From positions 12,577 to 76,576 of the forward strand of contig CAVZTX010000035.1 of the NCBI GenBank assembly GCA_963778375.1: DNA of 64,000 bases. The letters run 5' to 3'. The notes beneath the pieces were generated by a model. That model searched no databases. It was not told the DNA's origin and saw nothing but the letters and a program-made list of their open reading frames with translations. The translations under genes were made by a program, and so were the position numbers. Shown here piece after piece: positions 1 to 8,476 of the stretch; position 1 is the stretch's first letter, and each line of letters starts with the position of its first letter. The stretch comes from CAVZTX01 sp963778375 (lineage in GTDB: Bacteria; Chloroflexota; Ktedonobacteria; Ktedonobacterales; Ktedonobacteraceae).

Positions 1-307
1 GACTGACCAGGAGATGCACCTTATGGCTGATAAATGGACGCGGCTCAAACACAAACTGCTCGATTAAAAGATTCAAACCATACGCCAGAAGGCACGCCAG
101 CGCCACCCACAACACAAGCGCCCGCCGCTCCTGTAACAATTCAGCCTCACCTGGAAGCAATGAACGTTTTCTCCATTTGAGCGGTACTCCCCACACCATT
201 ATGAGCAAAAGCGGAAAGAAGAAAATCAGCGAATTGGCGCAGAAAACCATCACTGCATCATAGAAGGGATGTGCACCTGCGGGAGCATTAATTTCCTGAA
301 AAAGCAT
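1..307 (-). CDS. PAP2-family undecaprenyl-diphosphatase-like protein, partial
   Basis: The frame opens at an ATG at 307 and runs off the left edge, so only about 102 N-terminal residues are visible. It begins MLFQEINAPAG, followed by HPFYDAVMVF, a hydrophobic segment, a basic loop with WRKR, a second hydrophobic segment, and then EPRPFISHKVHLLV. The RPF plus VHLL arrangement matches the first phosphatase motif of BcrC/YbjG-type PAP2 enzymes, which dephosphorylate undecaprenyl pyrophosphate at the membrane to recycle the cell-wall carrier lipid. The usual Lys of the KxxxxxxRP motif appears to be Glu here. The PSGH and final His motifs lie outside the window. No strong ribosome site precedes the ATG, so the start is provisional. 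Confidence 0.65.
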   Translation of the reverse strand, partial: MLFQEINAPAGAHPFYDAVMVFCANSLIFFFPLLLIMVWGVPLKWRKRSLLPGEAELLQERRALVLWVALACLLAYGLNLLIEQFVFEPRPFISHKVHLLVS

Positions 308-365
308 ATAGTTGAGTTGCAATAAACCTGAGAACACCGGGATTGTTCCTCCTATCACTTGGGAT

Positions 366-468
366 AGGAATATTATATGCGCTGTGGCAAGATGTACTTT
401 ACGACCGGACAGGCACAAGGCACTGTCCCTACAGCTTGAGGAGTATTATATACGTTGTGGCGAGATGT
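366..468. repeat. Family B palindrome between 30-bp direct repeats
   Basis: A hairpin element (408-434; GGACAGGC/GCACTGTCC-like arms followed by CTACAG, i.e. the GTAGGGAC family read on the minus strand) lies between two near-identical segments at 366-395 and 439-468 (about 26 of 30 bases match), offset by 73 bp. The right copy overlaps the last codons and stop of the permease gene ending at 446, so the end of that gene appears duplicated downstream of itself with the hairpin between. The same geometry recurs at 23231-23327. A second small hairpin (CCTATC/GATAGG) lies at about 351-368. Confidence 0.7.
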
Positions 469-1339
469 TTTTTAGATAGCTGCTCCCAACTACTGCAACA
501 TAGCTCAAAAAGGCTAGCATGCTGATGCAGACGCTACTGGGATACCCCGCATAAAAACCAATGGTAATACCAAGCCACGTGAAGACAACGGCCAGTCCGG
601 CAGCCACCACGAGTGCCACATAGGGACGACCAGTCACCTGATTCGCGATTGCTGCTGGCAAGAGCAGTAGCGCGAACACCAGCAGCGCACCTACTGCTAG
701 AGTCGCTTCACTAACCGTAATTGCTAACAGCATCATGAAGAAGAGGCCTAGTCCGTTCACTGGCACGCCTTGCGCCACCGCCACATCCGGGTCCAGCGAG
801 GCGAAAAGCAATGGCCGTACGATCAGGAGCAAGGCCAGCACCGCTAGCCCGCTGATGAGTGCAATAGTCCGCGTCTGCTCGACAGAGATGCCTAGGATAT
901 TCCCGAACAACACCGTCACGCCTGAAAAGCCCGTACCCGTTCCACTAGCATGCGAGGTGAACAAATTCAGGAAGAGCACACCCAATCCCAGCACCCAGGC
1001 CAACACCGTCCCAATAGCCACATCGCGTCCCCGCAGGCGTTCGCCGAACCCTCCCATCACGACTGCTGCCCCGATGGTGGTCACCAGCAGGCTCGCAAGC
1101 GGATTGATGCCCAACGCGGCACCACCCAACGCTCCTGTAAAAGCTACATCTGAAAGCGACTCGCCCGCGAAGGCCTGGTGACGTAGCACAACAAAATAGC
1201 CGACCAGCCCGGCGACGAGGCTCAGGATAGTACCGGCGAATAAAGCCTGCCGCATGAAGTCGTATTGCAGCATCGACTGCACATCCTGCCAGAGGTTCAA
1301 GCTGAAAGGAGGAAGCACCCCTGCTAACACAGCACTCAT
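446..1339 (-). CDS. Zn/Mn-type ABC transporter permease (ABC-3 family)
   Basis: 297 residues with about eight hydrophobic helices. It resembles ZnuB/MntB-type permeases (ABC-3 family): QAFAGESLSDVAFTG after the second helix, GRDVAIGTVLAW, and VLFGNILGI, the probable ATPase-coupling loop. It would form the inner-membrane channel of a divalent metal importer with the adjacent permease, ATPase and binding protein. Its ATG at 1339 overlaps the stop of the upstream permease (1336) by four bases, so the two are translationally coupled. The two permeases are clear paralogues, which suggests a heterodimeric channel. Whether zinc or manganese is carried cannot be told from the permease. The last codons lie in a duplicated repeat (439-468). 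Confidence 0.88.
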   Translation of the reverse strand: MSAVLAGVLPPFSLNLWQDVQSMLQYDFMRQALFAGTILSLVAGLVGYFVVLRHQAFAGESLSDVAFTGALGGAALGINPLASLLVTTIGAAVVMGGFGERLRGRDVAIGTVLAWVLGLGVLFLNLFTSHASGTGTGFSGVTVLFGNILGISVEQTRTIALISGLAVLALLLIVRPLLFASLDPDVAVAQGVPVNGLGLFFMMLLAITVSEATLAVGALLVFALLLLPAAIANQVTGRPYVALVVAAGLAVVFTWLGITIGFYAGYPSSVCISMLAFLSYVAVVGSSYLKNISPQRI

Positions 1340-2259
1340 ACCTCACCTCCCACATCTGATCCTCGAACTAGCACGCGCTTGCTCCGCCCTCTCCGATCAA
1401 AAATATAACGTCCACCACGTACAAGGATATAGCTCCCAAAGGCGAAGGTGGTGATGAAAAAGCCGACAGGGTAAGGTGTAAAGTAGCCAACAGCCAATCC
1501 TACCCACGTGAAGATCAGCGCCAGGGCAACCGCAACCACTACAGCTATAGCTGGACGCGTAGTAACATACTGTGCAATGGCAGCAGGCGTGACCAGCAGT
1601 GCAAAGATGAGCAGCACCCCTACGACCTGCACAGCTATAGCAACCTCCAACGCCAACAGCACAAGGAATCCAAGGGAGAGTAGACGTACCGGCACCCCAC
1701 TCGCCACTGCCACAGCAGGATCAAGTGAGGCAAAAAATAAAGGCCGGGCGATAAAGAGGAGTACAGCCACGAGCACGAGCGTCGAGATACCAATTACGCC
1801 TATGTCCGCATCCCGAATCCCTAGCACGTTGCCAAATAGCACATTGTAGACGTTAGCAGCATATTCCGATGTCGCCAGGTGAATAAAAAGAAAACCAAGA
1901 GCGAGTGAAGCGGTAAGCACGGCCCCAACCGCGATATCGCTTTGGCGGGTCTCTCGCTCAGCTACGTTAAGCGTCTGAATGCTCACCGCGGCAAGCAATC
2001 CTGCTAGAAAGAGGCCCACGACTGGGGGAATGCCGAAGAGGACCGCTCCTGTTGCTCCCGCGAATCCAACATTGGCCAGACTGTGCCCAGCAAAACTCTG
2101 ACTGCGTAGCACCATGAAATAGCCCATAATTCCAGCAGTAATCGCCACCAGCGTTCCGGCAAGATAGGCATTTTGCATGAAGTGGTAGTGCAGGAGTATC
2201 TGAATGTCCGCGACGAGATCCCAACTGGGTTGGATGTTGTCAGCGAAGACGATGAGCAT
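1336..2259 (-). CDS. Zn/Mn-type ABC transporter permease, second subunit
   Basis: 307 residues, about eight predicted membrane helices, paralogous to the next gene downstream: QSFAGHSLANVGFAG corresponds to QAFAGESLSDVAFTG, and VLFGNVLGIRD to VLFGNILGISV. It is an ABC-3 family permease expected to pair with the second permease in a metal uptake channel. The start ATG at 2259 is preceded by a good GAGGAGGTG site and lies inside the 3' end of the ATPase gene (20-base overlap). The C-terminus carries a basic tail with RRGRSKR that the paralogue lacks. Confidence 0.88.
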   Translation of the reverse strand: MLIVFADNIQPSWDLVADIQILLHYHFMQNAYLAGTLVAITAGIMGYFMVLRSQSFAGHSLANVGFAGATGAVLFGIPPVVGLFLAGLLAAVSIQTLNVAERETRQSDIAVGAVLTASLALGFLFIHLATSEYAANVYNVLFGNVLGIRDADIGVIGISTLVLVAVLLFIARPLFFASLDPAVAVASGVPVRLLSLGFLVLLALEVAIAVQVVGVLLIFALLVTPAAIAQYVTTRPAIAVVVAVALALIFTWVGLAVGYFTPYPVGFFITTFAFGSYILVRGGRYIFDRRGRSKRVLVRGSDVGGEV

Positions 2260-3106
2260 GGTAGCTCACCTCCTCTTCCGGTTGCCCTACCACCACGATC
2301 CGTCCATCGCTAGCCCGCAGTACCTCGATAGGAGTAGCGTAAAGGCGTGAAAGCGTCTCGTTAGTGATTACCTCTTCCGGCGTCCCAACTTCAACCTGCT
2401 CATGTGCAATATACACGACGCGATCGACTGCTGAAAGGATGGGATTGATATCATGTGCCACCATCAGTACCGCTGCACCTGTATCCCGACTGATTTGCCG
2501 GATCACGTTTGAAACACCTTGCTGGTTTCGCAGATCAAGACTCTCCAGTGGCTCGTCCAGAGCCAGAATGCGCGGTCGCCTCACCAACGCCTGCGCGATC
2601 AACAGCCGCTGCTGCTCTCCCCCGGAGAGTTCCCCAATGGGCCGATCAGCATACGATGCAGCACCAACCAGCTCGATGGCCTCCTGGACACGGCGCATAG
2701 CCTCTCGCGCTTTGTCCCGTTGAAGGAAGGGTAGTGGCACGCCCCAATTCCTTCCGTCCAGTCCTAACCGCACGATGCTGCGCCCACGGACACGCACATC
2801 GGATTCAAAATGGCGTCGTTGTGGCACATAGCCGATGGCAGCATTCCCGCGCCGTGCTGGCTCGCCCAACACAGAGATAGTCCCACCTGAGAGCGGAACC
2901 AGCCCAAGGATCGCCTTGAGCAAGGTCGACTTGCCCGCCCCATTGGGGCCGAGGATAGCGAGAAACTCCCCTGGCTGCACTGAAAGCTCCACCCTCTGCC
3001 AGATGGTACGGCCGCCCAAGGTGACGGCTGCCCCTTCCACCTGAATCACGGGAGGCAGGAGATCAGAGGTAGATATGGGTGAAGTGTCAGGCGACTGATA
3101 TGTCAT
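2240..3106 (-). CDS. Zn/Mn-type ABC transporter ATP-binding protein
   Basis: 288 residues from the ATG at 3106, chosen over an upstream in-frame TTG at 3139 because AAGGAG lies 11 bases before the ATG. Motifs in order are Walker A GPNGAGKST, Q-loop GYVPQRRH, signature LSGGEQQR, Walker B ILALDEPLES and switch His in MVAHD. This is the ZnuC/MntB-like ATPase that powers divalent metal import through the two downstream permeases. The signature has EQQR where many relatives have QxQR. About 40 residues precede the nucleotide-binding domain and look disordered (Ser/Thr/Pro). Confidence 0.92.
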   Translation of the reverse strand: MTYQSPDTSPISTSDLLPPVIQVEGAAVTLGGRTIWQRVELSVQPGEFLAILGPNGAGKSTLLKAILGLVPLSGGTISVLGEPARRGNAAIGYVPQRRHFESDVRVRGRSIVRLGLDGRNWGVPLPFLQRDKAREAMRRVQEAIELVGAASYADRPIGELSGGEQQRLLIAQALVRRPRILALDEPLESLDLRNQQGVSNVIRQISRDTGAAVLMVAHDINPILSAVDRVVYIAHEQVEVGTPEEVITNETLSRLYATPIEVLRASDGRIVVVGQPEEEVSYHAHRLR

Positions 3107-3157
3107 CACAACGTCAACTCCTTGTGAGGTAGCAAGCAAAAACCTGCCGCCCCTCGA

Positions 3158-4099
3158 TTATTTGCCCATAGCCTGTGCCAGGGCACTTTGAATCCCTTGT
3201 AATTGAGACGATTGCCACTCCTGAAACGAGACATTTGCCGGTGTTAGCGTCTCGGTGATTGTTGCCACAGGAATATTTTTAGCCTTCGCTAGATTGATAA
3301 GAGCCTGGATATTGTTTGGTGTATTCTGTGCGTTGTAGATCAACACCTTGATCTGCTTCTGGTTGATCTGCTGCTCAACGGTCGCTTCATCAGCAGCCGA
3401 AATATCTTGCCCCTCTGAGACTGCCTTGAGATAGGAATAAGGCGTAATCAGATTCAACCCCAGCGCAGGCGCGAGATAGGAAAAGATACTCTCGGTTGCT
3501 CCAACCGGGCTACCACTGTATTTCGCTTTAATGCTTGTAATCAGGTTGTGGTATTGTGCGAGTCCGGTGGTCAAGAATGATTGCGCGGTTTGATCGAACG
3601 CGGCAGCATCCGCAGGGTCAAGCACTTTCAAATCATCACGTATCTTATTCGCCACCGCCGTCACGTAATCGGGGTTGTACCACATATGTGGATTATCGCC
3701 CTCGTGCTTGCCGTTGAAATTGCCCACGTTCAACTCTTTGCGTCCATTCACGGGATTCGCTTGCAAGAGCTTATCGGCCCAGGGATCATAGCCTGCCCCG
3801 TTGACGATCACATACTGAGCTTCAGCAACCGTCCGCGCATCGGCCGCGGTTGGTTCATAGCTATGGGGATCGGCATTCGGATCAGCAATAATGCTGGTAA
3901 CATGCACATGACTGCCCCCAACCTGAGCGGCGATACTGCCCCAAAAATTTTCTGCCGCAACCACCTGCACAGGTCCATCCCCACTAGTAGAAGCCTCAAA
4001 GCTAGTGCCACAGGCGACCAGAGCCAGAAGGGGCAATAGAAGCAGCAGAAAAACTCCCACCAGAGCACGCGGGAAACTCCAAATGTGAGAGCGAGACAT
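3158..4099 (-). CDS. Metal ABC transporter substrate-binding lipoprotein (ZnuA/TroA type)
   Basis: 313 residues from the ATG at 4099, which has AAGGAG six bases upstream; a longer in-frame start at 4165 lacks such a site. A hydrophobic leader ends in LALVAC, a lipobox, so the protein should be a lipoprotein on the outer face of the cytoplasmic membrane. The mature part shows TroA-family signatures: DPNADPHSYEPT carrying the first metal-binding His, NPHMWYNPDYV carrying the second, and a C-terminal YNAQNTPNNIQ segment. No His-rich loop as in many ZnuA proteins is present, so zinc versus manganese is open. First gene of the four-gene importer operon, divergent from a Fur-family regulator. Confidence 0.92.
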   Translation of the reverse strand: MSRSHIWSFPRALVGVFLLLLLPLLALVACGTSFEASTSGDGPVQVVAAENFWGSIAAQVGGSHVHVTSIIADPNADPHSYEPTAADARTVAEAQYVIVNGAGYDPWADKLLQANPVNGRKELNVGNFNGKHEGDNPHMWYNPDYVTAVANKIRDDLKVLDPADAAAFDQTAQSFLTTGLAQYHNLITSIKAKYSGSPVGATESIFSYLAPALGLNLITPYSYLKAVSEGQDISAADEATVEQQINQKQIKVLIYNAQNTPNNIQALINLAKAKNIPVATITETLTPANVSFQEWQSSQLQGIQSALAQAMGK

Positions 4100-4270
4100 A
4101 CTATTCTCCTTAAGGCTTCGTAAAATAGCAAACAGAGTTAGACCCTTGGCACTATAAACTTCCATATGATATACTGTCTCAATACTATAGCACTAAACGA
4201 GACAGCGTGTCAATAACAATTGAGACAAAATCTCATTTCGCCGGGTGCAAGTAAGCAAAAGGAAGGTAGA
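4100..4270. promoter_or_regulatory. Divergent control region with Fur-type inverted repeats
   Basis: The region between the divergent binding-protein and Fur-family genes holds several symmetric sites. TGAGACAAAATCTCA (4221-4235) is a 15-mer of the 7-1-7 style used by Fur/Zur/PerR proteins, with five outer bases of each arm matching. TGTCTCAAT (4175-4183) is the exact complement of ATTGAGACA (4219-4227), and CTGTCTC (4174-4180) pairs with GAGACAG (4199-4205). The repeated GAGACA core suggests that the regulator encoded next door controls both its own gene and the importer. This is inference from symmetry and position. Confidence 0.5.
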
Positions 4271-4702
4271 ATGATAGCGGAGAAAATTTATGCGGCTTTC
4301 GATGAGGTGAGCCAGCGTAATACACGTCCACGCAAGCTGATTGCAGACCGATTGATAGAGTTGGCCACCAATGGTGAGGATTTCACTGTTGAGGATCTCT
4401 GGCAGGAGCTTCGACAGGCCGAACCACGTATAGGTCGAGCAACGGTCTATCGCTCGGTGGAAAAGCTGGTCAATATGGGACTACTCGACCGCATCGAGTT
4501 CGCGGACGGAACGCATCACTACCGTGTCTGTGGTGGAAGTAAGCACCACCACCACTTGACCTGCACCCAATGCCATTGCATTGTCGATATCGATATCTGT
4601 CTCCCTGCAGACCAATTCGCGGCTATTGGAAAGCAGGCTGACTTTGTCATTGAAGGACACGCACTAACCCTTTTTGGCCGCTGTAAAAACTGTCGTACAT
4701 AA
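4271..4702 (+). CDS. Fur-family metal-responsive transcriptional regulator
   Basis: 143 residues from the ATG at 4271, which has AAGGAAGG just upstream; a TTG 51 bases earlier has no such site. An N-terminal winged-helix DNA-binding domain (GRATVYRSVEKLVNMGLLDR is the recognition helix region) is followed by a dimerisation domain with a run of four His residues, CTQC, and a terminal CKNC. These are the sensory and structural zinc ligands of Fur/Zur/PerR-type proteins. The neighbouring Zn/Mn importer argues for Zur or a manganese sensor rather than an iron regulator. The protein would repress the importer when metal is plentiful. The gene converges with the CoA ligase gene, six bases away. Confidence 0.88.
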   Translation: MIAEKIYAAFDEVSQRNTRPRKLIADRLIELATNGEDFTVEDLWQELRQAEPRIGRATVYRSVEKLVNMGLLDRIEFADGTHHYRVCGGSKHHHHLTCTQCHCIVDIDICLPADQFAAIGKQADFVIEGHALTLFGRCKNCRT

Positions 4703-4708
4703 GGTAAT

Positions 4709-5974
4709 CTACCGTCTGCGATCAACGACGCGCTTAGCCTTTAACTCGAAGCGAGGAAGAGTCCCTAACTCCACGGCTTCGATTGGAATGCGCAGATTCA
4801 AGACCACATGTAATTCCTGCTCGATCTTGGCTACGACCTGCGCTGGGCATTCTACCTGTAAAGTAATCTCATCCATAGAACCTGCACGCGTCACAATGAT
4901 TCTGTACTCCGCAACTTCCGGAAAGCGATGCAAGACATTCGCCAGCGCTGATGGATAGACATTGACACCACGTACAATCAGCATATCGTCAACTCGCCCC
5001 AACACACCTCCAGGCAGATGGAGAAATGTACGTCCACAATCGCAGGCATAACCACCATGACGGACAAGATCAGCCGTGCGATAGCGTATAGCTGGACTTC
5101 CCCAGCGCCCCAGATTGGTCAATATCAGCTCCCCAGCCTGGCCTTCCTTCACCGGTTGGCCACTGCGAACATCGAGAATTTCCGCAATGAATTCCCCCTC
5201 GTTGACATGAATTCCTTGCTGCTGCGCACAGGCAAAACCAAATGCGCCTACCTCCGTCAGACCTGCATGGTCATAGGACCGTGCATCCCACGCACGCTCA
5301 ATACGTTCGCGCGTAGCTGGAATCGAAGCCCCAGGCTCTCCCGCGTGAATAGTCACTCGTATGTGCGACTCGCGCATGTCCATTCCATGCTCATGCGCCA
5401 CCTCTGCCAGGCGCAATGCATAGCTAGGTGTACAAACCAGCACTGTCGCCTCAACCTCCTGTATAGCTCGCAGGCGCTGCAGAGAATCCATTCCACCTCC
5501 AGGAACAGTCAACGCGCCTATACGTTTGGCACCTTCATACGCCGACCAGAAACCGATAAATGGCCCAAAGCTAAATGCTAGAAAAACAGTATCATCGCGG
5601 GTAACGCCTGCCGCTCGATACACACTCGTCCAACAATCTGCCCACCAATCCCAACTCTCCTGAGTATCCAGCACCTTCAGTGGTTTCCCAGTCGTGCCAG
5701 AAGTTTGGTGTAGACGAATATATTCACTCATAGGATAGGTAAGATTTGTTCCAAATAGCGGATGCATCTCCTGGTCTGCCACCAGTTCTCGCTTGGTAGT
5801 AAAAGGTAAGAGCGAAAGGTCTTCTAATTTCTCCACCGTAATCGACTCTCCGCTCGCAAGCACCTTCTCCTCATAGAAACGGTTACGTTGAAGGATACGT
5901 GTGAGACCGAGTTGCAATCGAGCCAGTTGATGAGCCTCAATGAGCGAACGATCAGCGGTTTCCAGTTGCAACAT
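4709..5974 (-). CDS. Phenylacetate-CoA ligase-like adenylate-forming enzyme
   Basis: 421 residues from the ATG at 5974 (AAGGA ten bases upstream); an ATG nine bases earlier sits too close to that site. It has the PaaK layout: RLHQTSGTTGKPLKV as the nucleotide-binding loop, DHAGLTEVGAFGFAC as the adenine-binding motif, YRTADLVRHGGYACDCGRT, then GRVDDMLIVRGVNVYPSAL ahead of the small C-terminal domain. Members activate aryl or similar acids with ATP and CoA. The substrate cannot be inferred: no phenylacetate pathway genes are nearby, and PaaK-like proteins also act in other pathways. The length is slightly below the usual 430-440. Confidence 0.85.
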   Translation of the reverse strand: MLQLETADRSLIEAHQLARLQLGLTRILQRNRFYEEKVLASGESITVEKLEDLSLLPFTTKRELVADQEMHPLFGTNLTYPMSEYIRLHQTSGTTGKPLKVLDTQESWDWWADCWTSVYRAAGVTRDDTVFLAFSFGPFIGFWSAYEGAKRIGALTVPGGGMDSLQRLRAIQEVEATVLVCTPSYALRLAEVAHEHGMDMRESHIRVTIHAGEPGASIPATRERIERAWDARSYDHAGLTEVGAFGFACAQQQGIHVNEGEFIAEILDVRSGQPVKEGQAGELILTNLGRWGSPAIRYRTADLVRHGGYACDCGRTFLHLPGGVLGRVDDMLIVRGVNVYPSALANVLHRFPEVAEYRIIVTRAGSMDEITLQVECPAQVVAKIEQELHVVLNLRIPIEAVELGTLPRFELKAKRVVDRRR

Positions 5975-6134
5975 GAGGCACATTTCCTTTCTGGTTTTGT
6001 ATGACAATAGTTTGCATGTCATAGACAATCGACCATAATTCTATCACACGAATGCACCCCTAGAACCTCAGCAAAGCGAAGTGAAGTGCCTATCAATCCT
6101 TCGTCTCCACAACCTATGTACCCCTCCTGGCCGC

Positions 6135-6163
6135 TTGACAAAGCCATCTTTTTAGACTACTCT
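6135..6163 (+). promoter_or_regulatory. Candidate sigma-70-type promoter
   Basis: TTGACA (6135-6140) and TACTCT (6158-6163) are separated by 17 bases and point toward the secreted protein gene starting at 6556. If used, it would leave an untranslated leader of almost 400 bases. A nearer promoter may exist. Confidence 0.4.
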
Positions 6164-6555
6164 TCTTTTGGGGGAATATACTATCTGCCATGAAGGCAGT
6201 ACTGTTTATCACCTCTATTCGTCCTGTAAAGGTAGGTCCTTGTACCTACCGGTTCATCAACAAATTCGCTCTATCTCACGGCTTAGAATTCTTGCTCTCC
6301 GGCATATTGCCAAATAGCTGCTGAGCGAGATATCGCAATCTCTTCCCTGGCGCAGCGATTCCAAATCTTTGGTTGTCACTCTATGTCTTACAGTTCTTAA
6401 ACGCTGTCTTGTACCCTTATGCCTGTTGTTAAAACTCATGGATAGAGGCGTTACCGCTATAGGCTTGTAGAGGCGGGAAAGGGTTGGATGAAGTGCAGAG
6501 CCTTTTGCTCGTTCGTCGCAGTAATCGACACAGAAGAGGAAGGAGATTTTTTAAG
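6164..6555. other. Gene-free stretch with small hairpins
   Basis: No convincing gene is seen from the CoA ligase start (5974) to 6556. The stretch holds a hairpin CTGCC/GGCAG (about 6186-6200) and an exact palindrome GGTAGGTCC...GTACCTACC (6231-6250) resembling a short family B repeat. A 60-codon frame on the minus strand (6257-6439) has no ribosome site or recognisable motif. Confidence 0.45.
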
Positions 6556-8352
6556 ATGAGACGATTTCTTACTCAGAAGAGCGTACCTATTCTAGTCGCT
6601 CTTGCCCTTACAGTCAGTTTCCTCGGCGGCATAGTATCGCCAGGTGTAGCCCTGGCTTCAAGTCGTTACATGTCCTCCGGACAGGGTTCCCCGTCCACGA
6701 CCAAAAGCCATTTCTGTGCCAATCTCGGCAAACTCTACCAGGCATCGGTAGGTGCCCAGATGTACTGTTTCGGACCTCAACCTAATGGCCCAGCAGCGCA
6801 TAAAATGAGTCTGAGCCAGTCTAAATCCTCGTTCGGCACCAATGTTGATGCCGCTAACCCGGCTGAGGATGTCTCTCCCGCCGGAGTGCAAGCATTTGGA
6901 CAATCAGAAACCTCCATTGCTGCTACCGGATCATTTGCAGTCGAAGCGTGGAATGATGCGACGAGCTTCTTCAGCAGTTGCGGCGCACCCATGTTCAAAG
7001 AGGAGGCGACAGGTTATGGTTTCTCAGGGAATGGTGGCAAATCATTCACAGACGAAGGTGGCCTACCTAATAACAACTGCACTCACGATACCTATGTGAG
7101 CGATCCAAGCGTCGAGGCCTGGAGTCCTGGCGGCGTAGCATATTTCTATATCAGTAGCATGTACGATCCTGTATTCTCCCCCTCGGGTCCGCCTCCCGAC
7201 AACCGTTCATTCATGGCTCTGGCCGCATGTAAAGCTACCGGAACGGGTTCGTCAGCATCGATAAGCTGTAGCCAGCCCATTCTGGTCGCAGCCAGCTCAC
7301 AGTGCATCAATGAAGGTGGTGGATTCTTTGCCTGCAACTTCCTTGACAAAGATTTCATGACGATTGACCCAGTACGCGGACGGCTATATATCTCCTATAC
7401 AGAATTCGGAGTTTTCGGCGGAGACACAATTAACCTGGCTGTTTGTGATATCGGCACTCCAACAGGTGGTACAGGGTCTTCAGGCGGAACGGCAGGTGCA
7501 CCGATTTGTTCCAATGGTGGCCTCGGCTCACAGAGCAATCCATCCAGGACATACTTTGTTGTGGCACCGACCGACGTGAACAACTGTGAAAACGAAGGTG
7601 CGTATCCAGCGGTAGATATCTCATCCGGTGATGTCTACGTAGCCTACGAGCACAACGTAGGCACTAGCATTTTTGGCGCTCCAGGTAGCCCTTGCTTCTC
7701 CGAGCCAGTGCAGAATATTGTAAACTACATACCCTTCCCCTGCCTGACACTTACAGCCTTCTCAAAGTGCGGAGGGCCAGCAGCGACCAATGGAGTCAGT
7801 GTCACTTCGCTGGAGGCAGCAATGATCCCTGGCTATAACCGTTTCCCGATGAATGACTTCCCACGCATCGCGGTAAGCGACCCCACAAGTACAGTGAGTA
7901 TCGTCTGGAATGACGCTCGTTTCCATCTTGCTGGCGATATTCTCATGCAGAGCTTCAACCTGACCAGCCTCTCTGGCATTCAGGCCACACCCGTACAAAT
8001 TAATAGCAGTAGTGGTGGTTGGCACATGCTACCCGGCCTGCGTAACTCAAACGCCAGGGGTAACTTGAACATCGTATTCTATGGCAGGGCTTCGGCAAAC
8101 ACAGCAGTTACTAACGTGTATGCTGCACTCAATGTCAACCCTCTCACGACAAGTACACCCGGCAACGCACTGGTGACCACCGCACCGTCCAACTGGCTTG
8201 CGGTCTCCTCAGACATCAACCCAAACTTCGGCGACTACACGGATAGCTATACCATTGCTACATCTGCTGCTCCTTTCACCGGTCAAACCGCATATGTAGC
8301 ATGGAGTGATGGCCGCCTCGGCGACCCACAACCATTCGAAGCACACGCCTGA
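6556..8352 (+). CDS. Secreted protein with sialidase-like Asp-box motif
   Basis: 598 residues from the ATG at 6556, preceded by AAGGAG; an earlier in-frame ATG at 6484 would bury the signal peptide. Residues 1-35 form a typical signal peptide (basic MRRF, hydrophobic core, cleavage near VALAS). The mature protein is Gly/Ser/Asn/Cys-rich and contains FSGNGGKSFTD, an Asp-box (SxDxGxTW-like) motif of sialidase/BNR propellers, plus WNDARFHLAGD and AWSDGRLGD near the end. This points to an extracellular beta-propeller. Catalytic sialidase residues cannot be assigned, so it may be a binding or structural protein. The many Cys residues suggest disulfides. Monocistronic, ending at a strong terminator. 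Confidence 0.75.
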   Translation: MRRFLTQKSVPILVALALTVSFLGGIVSPGVALASSRYMSSGQGSPSTTKSHFCANLGKLYQASVGAQMYCFGPQPNGPAAHKMSLSQSKSSFGTNVDAANPAEDVSPAGVQAFGQSETSIAATGSFAVEAWNDATSFFSSCGAPMFKEEATGYGFSGNGGKSFTDEGGLPNNNCTHDTYVSDPSVEAWSPGGVAYFYISSMYDPVFSPSGPPPDNRSFMALAACKATGTGSSASISCSQPILVAASSQCINEGGGFFACNFLDKDFMTIDPVRGRLYISYTEFGVFGGDTINLAVCDIGTPTGGTGSSGGTAGAPICSNGGLGSQSNPSRTYFVVAPTDVNNCENEGAYPAVDISSGDVYVAYEHNVGTSIFGAPGSPCFSEPVQNIVNYIPFPCLTLTAFSKCGGPAATNGVSVTSLEAAMIPGYNRFPMNDFPRIAVSDPTSTVSIVWNDARFHLAGDILMQSFNLTSLSGIQATPVQINSSSGGWHMLPGLRNSNARGNLNIVFYGRASANTAVTNVYAALNVNPLTTSTPGNALVTTAPSNWLAVSSDINPNFGDYTDSYTIATSAAPFTGQTAYVAWSDGRLGDPQPFEAHA

Positions 8353-8399
8353 TCGAACCATCTTTTCAAATGTAAGCTCACCTTGCTGAGTAAAGAAAG

Positions 8400-8436
8400 A
8401 GGATTGGGAAGCAAACTGCTCTTCCAATCCTCCTTT
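8400..8436. terminator. Bidirectional terminator
   Basis: Inverted repeat GGATTGGgAAG / CTCTTCCAATCC (one bulged G) followed by TCCTTTTC on the plus strand, placed between the convergent genes ending at 8352 and 8477. Confidence 0.7.
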
Positions 8437-8476
8437 TCATGATAAATCTCTCCCGCCGCATTGAATGCACAACTTT

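Noticed and set aside
6257..6439. 60-codon minus-strand frame in a gene-free stretch
   Set aside because: No ribosome site, no recognisable motif, and chance frames of this size are common.
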